This document shows positions 6,070-13,573 of a stretch of 14,910 bases of DNA, piece after piece. A model generated the notes under the pieces. It was not told the DNA's origin. It did no database searches and was given only the letters and a program-made list of their open reading frames with translations. This DNA comes from an uncultured Sulfuricurvum sp. GTDB taxonomy: Bacteria; Campylobacterota; Campylobacteria; Campylobacterales; Sulfurimonadaceae. The stretch spans positions 1-14,910 of the forward strand of contig NZ_CALDDG010000033.1 in assembly GCF_937936435.1 (NCBI RefSeq). Direction: 5' to 3'. The position numbers and the translations under genes were made by a program. Each line of letters begins with the position of its first letter. The first letter of the stretch is position 1.

Positions 6070-7188
6070 ATGAACAGATGGTTAAAATCACTCTGTGTGG
6101 TTGCATCATTGTCAGCGTCATCAGTGATGGCAGCCGATGAGTATGCAAATAAGGATATCCTTATTTCGGCCGATGAAGCAGTCAAGCTGATTGGAAATCC
6201 AAAAGTAATGTTCGTATCGGGAGATAGTGAAGACATTTATAAGCTAGGGCATATTAAAGGGTCAGTGGAGATGTACGCTCACCATTTGCACCATTCAGAT
6301 ATTACGGGTGAGATGCATTGTGCACCTTTGTACCGTTGTGTCGATGATGCAGAAAAATACATCGGAGGCAAAGGGATCAGCAACGATATGATGATTATCG
6401 CGTATGATGACTATAAAGGTCCCAATGCGACAGGTGTTTATTCGTTCTTCAAAAGCTATGGGCACAAAAATGTAAAAGTTTTGAACGGAGGACGTGCCGC
6501 TATCATGGCGATTGATCCTGCTCAACAAGAATACAATGAAGTCAACTCTCAGCTAAAAGAGATCAAAAAAGGGCAAAAAGCAGACAAAGAAGCTCTTAAA
6601 AAAGAGGGTGCGGATACTGCTGCACTTACCGCGTCAATTGCAAAAGCCGATGCCGATATGAAAGTTTTGAAAGCAAAACTAGACGATATTGAAAAACGCC
6701 TTTTGGTTGTTAAAGGCGACGAAGTCGATAAAGCGAAAAAATATGTGATCGATCCTAAAAAACTTGATTTTACCGCTATCGCCGATAAAGTAGAAGTTAA
6801 ACACGCTATGGATGATATCCTCAAAAACGGGAAAAACTCTAAATACGTCATTATTGATTCCCGCGGGATCGCTGAAATCATCGGTGAGCGTAAAATGGAT
6901 AATGTAGCGCGCGGCGGACATATACCGGGGGCAACGTTTATCGAATGGAGCCGAATTTCAGATGCGGACAAAAAATTATCTTTTAAAGATGCGGATGAGT
7001 TAAAAAAAGTGTATGAATCGTACGGCGTAACTCCGGATAAAACGATTTATGCGTACTGTCAAGTAGGTGCAGGCCGCGGGTCTGAGCATATTACAGCGCT
7101 TCAGTTGCTTGGATATCCCCATGTTAAAGTTTTCACAGGAAGCTGGGATGTTTGGGGTAACGACATGAACCTTCCGATTAAACGATAA
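6070..7188 (+). CDS. Exported double-rhodanese (sulfurtransferase) with a coiled-coil insert
   Basis: A 372-residue periplasmic protein. Residues 1-21 are a Sec signal peptide ending VMA. The first rhodanese domain (about 31-148) has its active-loop cysteine replaced: the loop reads AYDDYKGPNA with D113 where cysteine is expected, so it should be catalytically dead. Residues about 150-225 are an Ala/Lys/Glu-rich helical coiled coil. The second rhodanese domain (about 240-372) looks active: IIDSRG at 261-266, GGHIPGA at 282-288, and catalytic C330 in the loop CQVGAGR. The active domain would carry a persulfide and move sulfane sulfur between donor and acceptor. I chose the ATG at 6070 (AAAGGAG upstream, then the signal peptide) over an in-frame GTG at 6043 that lacks a ribosome binding site. 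It lies 9 bases upstream of the molybdoenzyme catalytic gene and so is operon leader. Confidence 0.85.
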   Translation: MNRWLKSLCVVASLSASSVMAADEYANKDILISADEAVKLIGNPKVMFVSGDSEDIYKLGHIKGSVEMYAHHLHHSDITGEMHCAPLYRCVDDAEKYIGGKGISNDMMIIAYDDYKGPNATGVYSFFKSYGHKNVKVLNGGRAAIMAIDPAQQEYNEVNSQLKEIKKGQKADKEALKKEGADTAALTASIAKADADMKVLKAKLDDIEKRLLVVKGDEVDKAKKYVIDPKKLDFTAIADKVEVKHAMDDILKNGKNSKYVIIDSRGIAEIIGERKMDNVARGGHIPGATFIEWSRISDADKKLSFKDADELKKVYESYGVTPDKTIYAYCQVGAGRGSEHITALQLLGYPHVKVFTGSWDVWGNDMNLPIKR

Positions 7189-7197
7189 GGCAGAAAT

Positions 7198-10110
7198 ATG
7201 ACAAAAGTAATGAACAATAATCGTCGTGACTTCCTGAAAGTATCAGGGATGACGGCAGCGTTAGTGGCTTCACAAGGCTCACTTTTCGCAAAAACCAATG
7301 TAATGTCTGTTGAGAACGGTAAAGAGAACTATCCGAATACCAACTATTCCGAAGATATGTATCGCAACGAATTTGCATTCACGTACGGTAAAAAAGAAGA
7401 ACACGGTTTTGCATACCACTGTGTTAACTGCCAAGGGAACTGTGCATGGGAAGTTTGGTCACATAACGGCGTAATTACCCGTGAAAACCAATCTGCCCGT
7501 TATCCGATTATCAATGCTAAAATCCCTGACTTTAATCCTCGCGGATGTAATAAAGGGGTTCAGCACTCACAAGTGATGTACCAAAAAGACCGTATCCTCT
7601 ATCCGATGCAGCGTGTCGGTGAGCGCGGAGAAGGTAAATGGAAACGCATCAGCTGGGATGAAGCGGCTGAAATCGTATGTCAAAACATTTTCGATTGTAT
7701 GACCGATCCTGAACGCGGTCCGGATAAATTGATGGTACACGCGGGTACCGGTCTTTTGACCGAAGGTCGTCGTGGTGCTCCGCTTCGTTTCTCGACTCAG
7801 CTCGGTGCGATCCGTATTTATCCGTCATCATACCTCGGGGATATGTTCTCGGGTGCGGCGATTGCATACGGTGAAGGTAACGTCGGTTGTACATGGGATT
7901 TCATGTATAACGTCGATACTGCGGTTATGTGGGGTGGGAATCCATCCGTTTCACGTATCCCTGATGCTCACTTCGTATGGGAAGGGAAATATAACGGAGC
8001 AAAAGTCATCGTTATTACCCCTGAGTTCAATGCGACCGCTAAATCAGCGGATCTTTGGATTCCGGTAAAAGCGGGTGCGGATAATATTCTTGCAATGAGC
8101 GTTATTAACGTTATCCTCAACGAAAAACTTTACAAACCTGAATTCATGAAAATTTTCACCGACCTTCCTTTCTTGGTCGATGTGAAAACACAAAAAATGC
8201 TTCGCCGTTCCGATATGGAACATGCAGCGAATGAAGAAGATCACCATAAATTCGAAGAGCAATTCTACGGTATGAACAAAGCGACCGGTAAAGTCGCATT
8301 GATGCCGGGAACGGAAGGAAGCTCTACAAAATCTCTCCGTTTGGATGAATTCGGTATCGATCCTGAACTAGAAGGTACCTGGACGATTACGGATGTAGAA
8401 GGGCATAAACGCGAAGTTACGACGGTTTTTGAAATGTTGAAAAAATCGGCGGCTAAATTCGCTCCGGAAGCGACTAAAGATATTACAGGAGTACACCCGG
8501 ATACGGTTCGTCAGCTTGCACGCGATATCGCATTGCCGAAAGTTGTTGAAATCACGACCGGGTTCTCGTTGAACAAATATTTCAACGGTGTCCTTTCAAT
8601 CTGGAATATCGCCTCTATCTGCGGATTGACAGGTCGTATGGGACCATACGGCGGATTGAACACAGAGAATGAATTTACCCTTTCGGGTCTTGGCGCATTG
8701 TCAGGATTCAGCGGTAAATACAACGCACGTTTCGGTTCGGGATTCGTCGGTGAGTTCGTATTCGGTGACGGCTTGAAAACATTTGATGAATATTTCAGCG
8801 ATGCAGACGTCAAACGTGCGCAAAACGGTATGACGAAAAAAGAATACATGGCTGTTGTTTCTGAAATGCTCGGACACGGCAAAAACAATACTGAGAATTT
8901 GGAATCTAAACACGGTAACCACAATAAACCGTGGTGGCAACCGGATTGTGCATTGATCGTTGCCGACTCTAAATTCCGCCGTAACAAAGGTTCTGAATAC
9001 CGTAAAGCATTCTTGAGCAAAACAAAATTCTTCGGATATGTCGATTACCGTATGTCGGAAGCGGCACAATTCGCGGACGTATTGTTGCCGGCAAAATCGC
9101 ACTATGAGGTCTATGACCTTCGTACCTCTCCGGGTTATCACCGTTTCACCAACTTGGCACAGCCGGTTGCCGATATCAAAAATATCGGTGAAGCGATGGA
9201 TGAATGGTCAATGTTTACCTTCCTTGCTAAAAAAATGGAAGAGATCGCTAACCGACCGCAAAACATCGATAAAGCAAAAGTAAAAGATCATCCGAAATAT
9301 GCAAAACCGGGATTCCATGATTTGACGATATTCCATAAAGAGTACACAAACACCGATGCCGAGTCTGAAGGTGCGGGCGAAGTTTATCTCGGAACCGACA
9401 AAATGGCGGTACAAGCGGCATTGGAAAAATGTGAGCAGTATGAGCCGTGGACAATGGAAAAAATGTACAAAGTGGGCGGATTCTTGCTGATCAACGAAAA
9501 AGCGGCGAAATCTTCACCGTTGTATTCAGACCGTCCGTACAGCTCTATGGAGAACAACCTTTATAAATTTGAGCGTCTTGAAACGATGTCAGGCCGCCAA
9601 ACGTTCTATGTTGACCATGATATGTACATCAAAATGGGTGCAGCAACCAATACCGGAATGGAAGGGATTCGTCCGCAGTCTAAAGACTATCCGTACGTAT
9701 TCATGACTCCGCATGCTCGTTGGTCAATCCACTCGAACTACAAAACGTCACGTACGTTACTACGCCTTCAACGCGGTGTCCCTGCAGCACAAGTGAACCG
9801 TGTGGTTGCAGAGTCTAAAGGTATTAAAGACGGCGATACGATCCGTATTTACAATGCTCTGGGCGAGTTCTACGCTATGGCGAAACTCTCTTCTTCCGCA
9901 CCGGCTGACGGCTTGGTAATGGAGCATGGATGGGAACCGTATATGTATTTGAAAAACAAAGGGCATAATGAAGTCGTACCTACGGCATTGAACTTGCTCG
10001 AAATGGCTGATGGATGGGGTCACTTGAAATTCGGTGGTCTTTGGGACGGTAACCAGTACGCATACGACGGCGCCGTGAACTACGAAAAAGCAAAAGACGT
10101 ACAGTATTAA
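7198..10110 (+). CDS. Type II DMSO-reductase-family molybdoenzyme catalytic (alpha) subunit
   Basis: A 970-residue periplasmic Mo-bisMGD oxidoreductase. A twin-arginine signal (R9-R10-DFLK) marks Tat export in the folded state. The FS0 iron-sulfur site has the type II ligand pattern H74-x3-C78-x3-C82 with C117 in NPRGCNKG; histidine as first ligand separates this group (NarG, SerA, PcrA, ClrA, DdhA, EbdA) from Nap/DMSO-type enzymes. The segment YLGDMFSG puts D215 where type II enzymes use aspartate as the molybdenum ligand. Further family blocks are NPSVSRIPDAHF and VIVITPEFNATAKSADLWIP in the middle, and the C-terminal beta-barrel cofactor domain from about residue 835 (MTPHARWSIHSNYKTSRTLLR). 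Length is near that of EbdA and longer than SerA or DdhA. AAGG precedes the ATG. Which substrate it acts on, and whether it reduces or oxidises it, cannot be told from sequence. Confidence 0.9.
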   Translation: MTKVMNNNRRDFLKVSGMTAALVASQGSLFAKTNVMSVENGKENYPNTNYSEDMYRNEFAFTYGKKEEHGFAYHCVNCQGNCAWEVWSHNGVITRENQSARYPIINAKIPDFNPRGCNKGVQHSQVMYQKDRILYPMQRVGERGEGKWKRISWDEAAEIVCQNIFDCMTDPERGPDKLMVHAGTGLLTEGRRGAPLRFSTQLGAIRIYPSSYLGDMFSGAAIAYGEGNVGCTWDFMYNVDTAVMWGGNPSVSRIPDAHFVWEGKYNGAKVIVITPEFNATAKSADLWIPVKAGADNILAMSVINVILNEKLYKPEFMKIFTDLPFLVDVKTQKMLRRSDMEHAANEEDHHKFEEQFYGMNKATGKVALMPGTEGSSTKSLRLDEFGIDPELEGTWTITDVEGHKREVTTVFEMLKKSAAKFAPEATKDITGVHPDTVRQLARDIALPKVVEITTGFSLNKYFNGVLSIWNIASICGLTGRMGPYGGLNTENEFTLSGLGALSGFSGKYNARFGSGFVGEFVFGDGLKTFDEYFSDADVKRAQNGMTKKEYMAVVSEMLGHGKNNTENLESKHGNHNKPWWQPDCALIVADSKFRRNKGSEYRKAFLSKTKFFGYVDYRMSEAAQFADVLLPAKSHYEVYDLRTSPGYHRFTNLAQPVADIKNIGEAMDEWSMFTFLAKKMEEIANRPQNIDKAKVKDHPKYAKPGFHDLTIFHKEYTNTDAESEGAGEVYLGTDKMAVQAALEKCEQYEPWTMEKMYKVGGFLLINEKAAKSSPLYSDRPYSSMENNLYKFERLETMSGRQTFYVDHDMYIKMGAATNTGMEGIRPQSKDYPYVFMTPHARWSIHSNYKTSRTLLRLQRGVPAAQVNRVVAESKGIKDGDTIRIYNALGEFYAMAKLSSSAPADGLVMEHGWEPYMYLKNKGHNEVVPTALNLLEMADGWGHLKFGGLWDGNQYAYDGAVNYEKAKDVQY

Positions 10111-10119
10111 GGGGAATAA

Positions 10120-11217
10120 ATGTCTAAAAGACAATTAGCAATGGTAATGGACCTGAACAAATGTATCGGGTGCCAAACATGTACCGTAGCATGTAAAACG
10201 CAATGGACGAACCGTAATGGTCGTGAGTATATGTACTGGAACAACGTTGAGACGTATCCGGGAACCGGTTATCCTAAACACTGGATGGAGCTCGGCGGCG
10301 GTTTTGATGCTGCAGGCGATCTTCAACCGGGTGTGATCCCTAATCTTGAAGCAGATTACGGGGTACCTTGGGATTATAACTATGAGTCGTTGATGGGCGG
10401 TATGGCAGATAGCAATACATTCCATCCGCATGTCTCTCCGACATGGGGACCGAACTGGGATGAAGACCAAGGTGCGGGTGCATTTCCGCAAGACAACTAT
10501 TTCTTCTATCTTCCGCGTATTTGTAACCACTGTACAAATCCGGGCTGTTTGAGTGCGTGTCCTCGTGACGCGATCTTCAAACGTGAAGAAGACGGTGTTG
10601 TTTTGGTAGACTTGGACCGTTGTCAAGGGTACCGCTACTGTATCGCGGGATGTCCTTACAAAAAAATCTATTTCAATCCGAAAATCTCTAAATCAGAGAA
10701 ATGTATCCTTTGTTTCCCACGTATCGAACAAGGGCTTCCGCCGGCGTGTGCACAGCAATGTGTCGGACGTATCCGTTTCGTAGGATTCTTGGATGATGAA
10801 GATTCTCAAGTGTATAAATTGGTACACAAATATAAAGTAGCAATCGGATTGCGTTCGGATTACGGTACGCAACCAAACGTATACTATATCCCACCGACCG
10901 AATCTCCTGCGAAATTTGATGCGGAAGGGAAAATCATCGAAGGTTCAACCCGTCTTCCAATTGAAGAGCTCGAGAAATTGTTCGGACCTGAAGTTCATGA
11001 TTCTATCGCGACGTTGAAAGCAGAGATGAAAAAACGTAAAGAGACGGGTGAGAGCGAATTGCTCGATCTATTGATTGCATACCAACACTCTGATATGTTC
11101 CGTTTGGACAACAACTACTATCAACAAGTAGCGAAAGAGAATAAGCGTAATCCATTGGCGCCGGTCGATACACGTTACATCGCCGGTAAATTTACACATG
11201 CGGGAGGGCACCACTAA
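10120..11217 (+). CDS. Type II molybdoenzyme Fe-S electron-transfer (beta) subunit
   Basis: A 365-residue NarH/SerB/DdhB/EbdB-type subunit with four iron-sulfur clusters that pass electrons between alpha and gamma. Cysteine groups: C15-x2-C18-x2-C21-x3-C25; C135-x2-C138-x4-C143-x3-C147; C168-x2-Y171-x2-C174-x3-C178; C195-x2-C198 with C210 and C214. In the third group Y171 stands in place of a fourth cysteine (tryptophan in NarH), which predicts one [3Fe-4S] and three [4Fe-4S] clusters, as in the family. Stretches such as LPRICNHC and SEKCILCFPRIE are close to NarH. There is no signal peptide, so it should be exported bound to alpha through the Tat signal of that subunit. It has a strong AAGGGGA ribosome binding site and its stop overlaps the gamma ATG by one base. 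Confidence 0.92.
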   Translation: MSKRQLAMVMDLNKCIGCQTCTVACKTQWTNRNGREYMYWNNVETYPGTGYPKHWMELGGGFDAAGDLQPGVIPNLEADYGVPWDYNYESLMGGMADSNTFHPHVSPTWGPNWDEDQGAGAFPQDNYFFYLPRICNHCTNPGCLSACPRDAIFKREEDGVVLVDLDRCQGYRYCIAGCPYKKIYFNPKISKSEKCILCFPRIEQGLPPACAQQCVGRIRFVGFLDDEDSQVYKLVHKYKVAIGLRSDYGTQPNVYYIPPTESPAKFDAEGKIIEGSTRLPIEELEKLFGPEVHDSIATLKAEMKKRKETGESELLDLLIAYQHSDMFRLDNNYYQQVAKENKRNPLAPVDTRYIAGKFTHAGGHH

Positions 11218-12419
11218 TGAATAAAGTTATCACATCACTCCTTTCATTGGGTGTTGCTTGCTCTGCCGCATTAGCGGCAAACGGCGCGATCAGTGCTGTT
11301 AAGGTCAGCGATAAATTAGACGGTATTTCGGCCGAGTCTCCATTGTGGGCAAAAGCGAAATATACGACGGTAACCCTTTACCCGCAAACTGCCGTTCACA
11401 TGAACGACAAAAAAGCGAACGAAGCAAATGCGGCCGACAAAGCTAAAAATGCGCAAGTTGCCGCTTTGTATAACGGTAAAACATTGGCTATCAACGTAAA
11501 ATGGACAGACGGCACGAAAGACGTTCAAGGGGCATACTCTTCGGACACGTATAGCGACGGATTTGCACTTCAATTCGCCGGCGCTACCAAAAAATCAGGA
11601 CCGCTTCCGTATATCGGAATGGGTTCGGACGGACGTCCGGTAGTGGTTCATTTGCAAAAAGCGACTGCGAGCGTATATGAGCCAAACGGAAACAAAGATG
11701 TTTCAACGCAAATCAATCGTAACCAAACTAATCTTTTCGGAAAAGATTTGGCCGATTACGATGCTAAAGTGGCTTCTTTGGCAAAAACAGACTATGAGCG
11801 CTCATTCGTAGGAGAAGGGTTCCGTTCATTGACAGAGATCAAAGACGGATCTTCTGCATCGGCAGCGGCGATGGTTTATAGCAGTAACGGATGGAGCGGT
11901 ACGGTTTCCCGTCCGCTTAAAGACGCGTATGTCAACAGCACCGGAACGGTTCCTGTGGCGATTGCGGTTTGGGATGGATCGAAAATGGGACGTAACGGTT
12001 TGAAAAACCTTAGCTCATGGGTTGCTGTTAATCTCGAAGGGATGAAACCGGATGCAAAAATCGTCGGTGAAATTGCTGAAGAGGCAAAAGGCGACGCGGC
12101 AAAAGGTAAAGAAGCTCTAGCCGCTAACGGATGTGCGGGATGTCACCAAGTGACTGCGGCAGACGCTCCGAGCTTCATGGCACCGTCTCTTCAAAACGTC
12201 GGCGGTTACTCTACGGTTGCGTATCTTCGTGAGTCAATCTTAAAACCGTCTGCGGTTGTCGTACCAGGTTATAATCGTAATGCACATAGTAATACACCTT
12301 GGTATACAATTGAAAAAGGTAAACGCGTCTCTACGATGACGGATTACAGCTTCTTGGATAAGAATACGGTAAATGACATCGTCGCGTACCTTAAAACGCT
12401 CAAAGCGGAGGTAGAATAA
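11217..12419 (+). CDS. Gamma subunit: heme-b domain fused to cytochrome c
   Basis: A 400-residue periplasmic protein with a Sec signal peptide (residues 1-20, ending LAA). Residues about 25-280 resemble the heme-b gamma subunit of type II enzymes (EbdC/DdhC/SerC). M135 in PYIGMGSDGRP matches the axial-methionine segment, K263 in RNGLKNLSSW matches the axial-lysine segment, and AVWDG lies shortly before. Residues about 290-400 are a class I cytochrome c: C306-A-G-C309-H310 binds the heme covalently, and M374 in STMTDYSFLD is the probable distal ligand, before the closing helix NDIVAYLKTLK. Family gamma subunits are usually 210-240 residues with a separate cytochrome, so this is a fusion that puts the next electron carrier on the complex. 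Start and stop overlap neighbouring genes (TAATG both times), with GGGAGGG before the ATG. Confidence 0.85.
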   Translation: MNKVITSLLSLGVACSAALAANGAISAVKVSDKLDGISAESPLWAKAKYTTVTLYPQTAVHMNDKKANEANAADKAKNAQVAALYNGKTLAINVKWTDGTKDVQGAYSSDTYSDGFALQFAGATKKSGPLPYIGMGSDGRPVVVHLQKATASVYEPNGNKDVSTQINRNQTNLFGKDLADYDAKVASLAKTDYERSFVGEGFRSLTEIKDGSSASAAAMVYSSNGWSGTVSRPLKDAYVNSTGTVPVAIAVWDGSKMGRNGLKNLSSWVAVNLEGMKPDAKIVGEIAEEAKGDAAKGKEALAANGCAGCHQVTAADAPSFMAPSLQNVGGYSTVAYLRESILKPSAVVVPGYNRNAHSNTPWYTIEKGKRVSTMTDYSFLDKNTVNDIVAYLKTLKAEVE

Positions 12420-12823
12420 TGAAAAAGTTACTATTGATTTGTGCCGCGCTTGTTTTCAGCGCGTTCGCAAACGAGCCGGAAGGGCAAGAGTTTGACGGGA
12501 TTTTAACAACTCCGGGATGTGCCGCTGAAGGTGCATTCGCCGATTGTTATCTCGAAAATTATGCGTGCGGATCTGACGGCTGTTTTAGAAAAACCGAGCC
12601 GGGTGTCAGAGGCAAACCGAATATCGCTTTGTTTCAACACAATACAGGTAAAACCTACAATGTAGATGTCTCTAAACTCAATTTGTCAGAATTGGGTGAA
12701 GGGATGAATAAAAACGGTGTCGTAATCGTCGGCACGTTAGACGAAGCTACAAACACAATCCATGCGACTGAGTTCAAAGCTCCGCCACCACCGAAAAAAT
12801 CATTCTTCAAAGGGTGCCTATAA
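12419..12823 (+). CDS. Small exported cysteine-rich protein, last gene of the molybdoenzyme operon
   Basis: A 134-residue protein with a Sec signal peptide (residues 1-17, ending AFA). The mature part has five cysteines: C34, C43, C50, C55 and C133, the last in the C-terminal GCL. The first four sit in a compact block (GCAAEGAFADCYLENYACGSDGC) that could hold two disulfides or a metal. Residues about 70-118 alternate hydrophobic and polar (KTYNVDVSKL, then GVVIVGTLDE, then TIHATEFKAP), compatible with a small beta-barrel of OB type. A proline run (PPPP) precedes the C-terminal KGCL. I do not recognise a family. Its start overlaps the gamma stop by one base, so it is likely an accessory or fourth subunit of the complex. 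Confidence 0.7.
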   Translation: MKKLLLICAALVFSAFANEPEGQEFDGILTTPGCAAEGAFADCYLENYACGSDGCFRKTEPGVRGKPNIALFQHNTGKTYNVDVSKLNLSELGEGMNKNGVVIVGTLDEATNTIHATEFKAPPPPKKSFFKGCL

Positions 12824-12833
12824 GCCCTTTTTT
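12809..12833 (+). terminator. Intrinsic terminator of the molybdoenzyme operon
   Basis: AAAGGG (12809-12814) pairs with CCCTTT (12825-12830), continuing into a run of six T residues (12828-12833). It overlaps the stop codon of the cysteine-rich gene. Confidence 0.6.
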
Positions 12834-12898
12834 CCGCTCCTTCTGCCGATAAGCCGAGGAAGTGGGACTTATTTGCCGAGCTTCTTTAAGAACGGCAC

Positions 12899-12925
12899 GT
12901 AACGGCCCCGAGAGGGGCCCGTTAC
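12899..12925. terminator. Strong GC-rich hairpin in the gap before the TorD gene
   Basis: GTAACGGCCCC (12899-12909) pairs with GGGGCC(C)GTTAC (12914-12925), an 11-bp stem with one bulged C and a GAGA loop (12910-12913). No T-run follows on either strand. It could block read-through from the molybdoenzyme operon, stabilise the upstream mRNA, or regulate the next gene. The rest of the gap up to 13003 shows only an AGGA ribosome binding site near 12993. Confidence 0.5.
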
Positions 12926-13003
12926 ATTCTGACTAGTTTCTCATGTTAGGGTATTTCGAAGCCTCTGTATGACACAATCCGATACTTTTTTTAGGAACCG
13001 ATA

Positions 13004-13573
13004 ATGAACCACGAATACCGACTTTATATCTATGCTTTTTTATCCCGTGTGATGAGTGACATCCCCGACCGTCGTTTTATCAATGATCTCAAAAATAACG
13101 ATTCGTTTTTAGAGATTATCGGTGAAGAGACGCGAGAATGGTTCGCATCAACCGACAATGAAACGATATATGACGCATTAAACACCGATTTTACGTCGAT
13201 GTTTATCCTTAATACCCAGCCTGTTGAATCTTTTATCCTTGATGCAAAAAATGAGACGCTAGTCGGTTTGCAAAACCCGGTTATGGCATTTTACTTTACC
13301 CATGGATTTGAGGTCAATATGGACCAGACTCAAATCATGGCACCGGATCATCTTTCGATAGAGTTCGCATTTATGCAAACTTTGGTATACCGGAATGAAA
13401 CGGCACCGCAATTGGAGTTTTTGGATCAACATCTTTTCGCATGGGTTGTTCCGTATATGATGGGGATGAAAAGTATGGCGGATACGCCGTTTTATCGGGA
13501 CATCTGTGACTTTGTCGTAGAATTTTTAAGTGCGGATTATGAGTATTTGTCACAAGGCGGCAGCAATGGGTAA
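13004..13573 (+). CDS. TorD/DmsD/NarJ-family molybdoenzyme chaperone
   Basis: A 189-residue, all-helical, cytoplasmic chaperone. Members bind the Tat signal and apo form of a molybdoenzyme until the cofactor is inserted, preventing early export. The conserved block is present as APDHLSIEFAFMQTL (about residues 113-127), matching the family pattern of P-D-H-L followed by E and F-M. An N-terminal helix (YRLYIYAFLSRVMSD) and a C-terminal helix with FYRDICDFVVEFL also fit. Length is typical (about 180-220). There is no signal peptide. AGGAA precedes the ATG. The obvious client is the alpha subunit at 7198-10110, the only molybdoenzyme in the window. It overlaps the downstream polyferredoxin gene by eight bases. 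Confidence 0.85.
   Translation: MNHEYRLYIYAFLSRVMSDIPDRRFINDLKNNDSFLEIIGEETREWFASTDNETIYDALNTDFTSMFILNTQPVESFILDAKNETLVGLQNPVMAFYFTHGFEVNMDQTQIMAPDHLSIEFAFMQTLVYRNETAPQLEFLDQHLFAWVVPYMMGMKSMADTPFYRDICDFVVEFLSADYEYLSQGGSNG

Noticed and set aside
6549..6971. 140-residue minus-strand frame opposite the rhodanese coiled coil
   Set aside because: It is a Ser/Phe/Ala-rich mirror of the Lys/Glu/Ala-rich coding strand, with no independent signal.
8511..9141. Long minus-strand open frames inside the alpha-subunit gene
   Set aside because: They lie antisense to an intact, strongly conserved gene, have no ribosome binding sites or recognisable motifs, and arise from the codon bias of the plus strand.
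6070..12823. Classification as membrane-bound nitrate reductase (Nar)
   Set aside because: Alpha has a full Tat signal (periplasmic), there is no NarI membrane subunit, and gamma is a soluble heme-b/cytochrome c protein, so this is the soluble periplasmic branch of the family.
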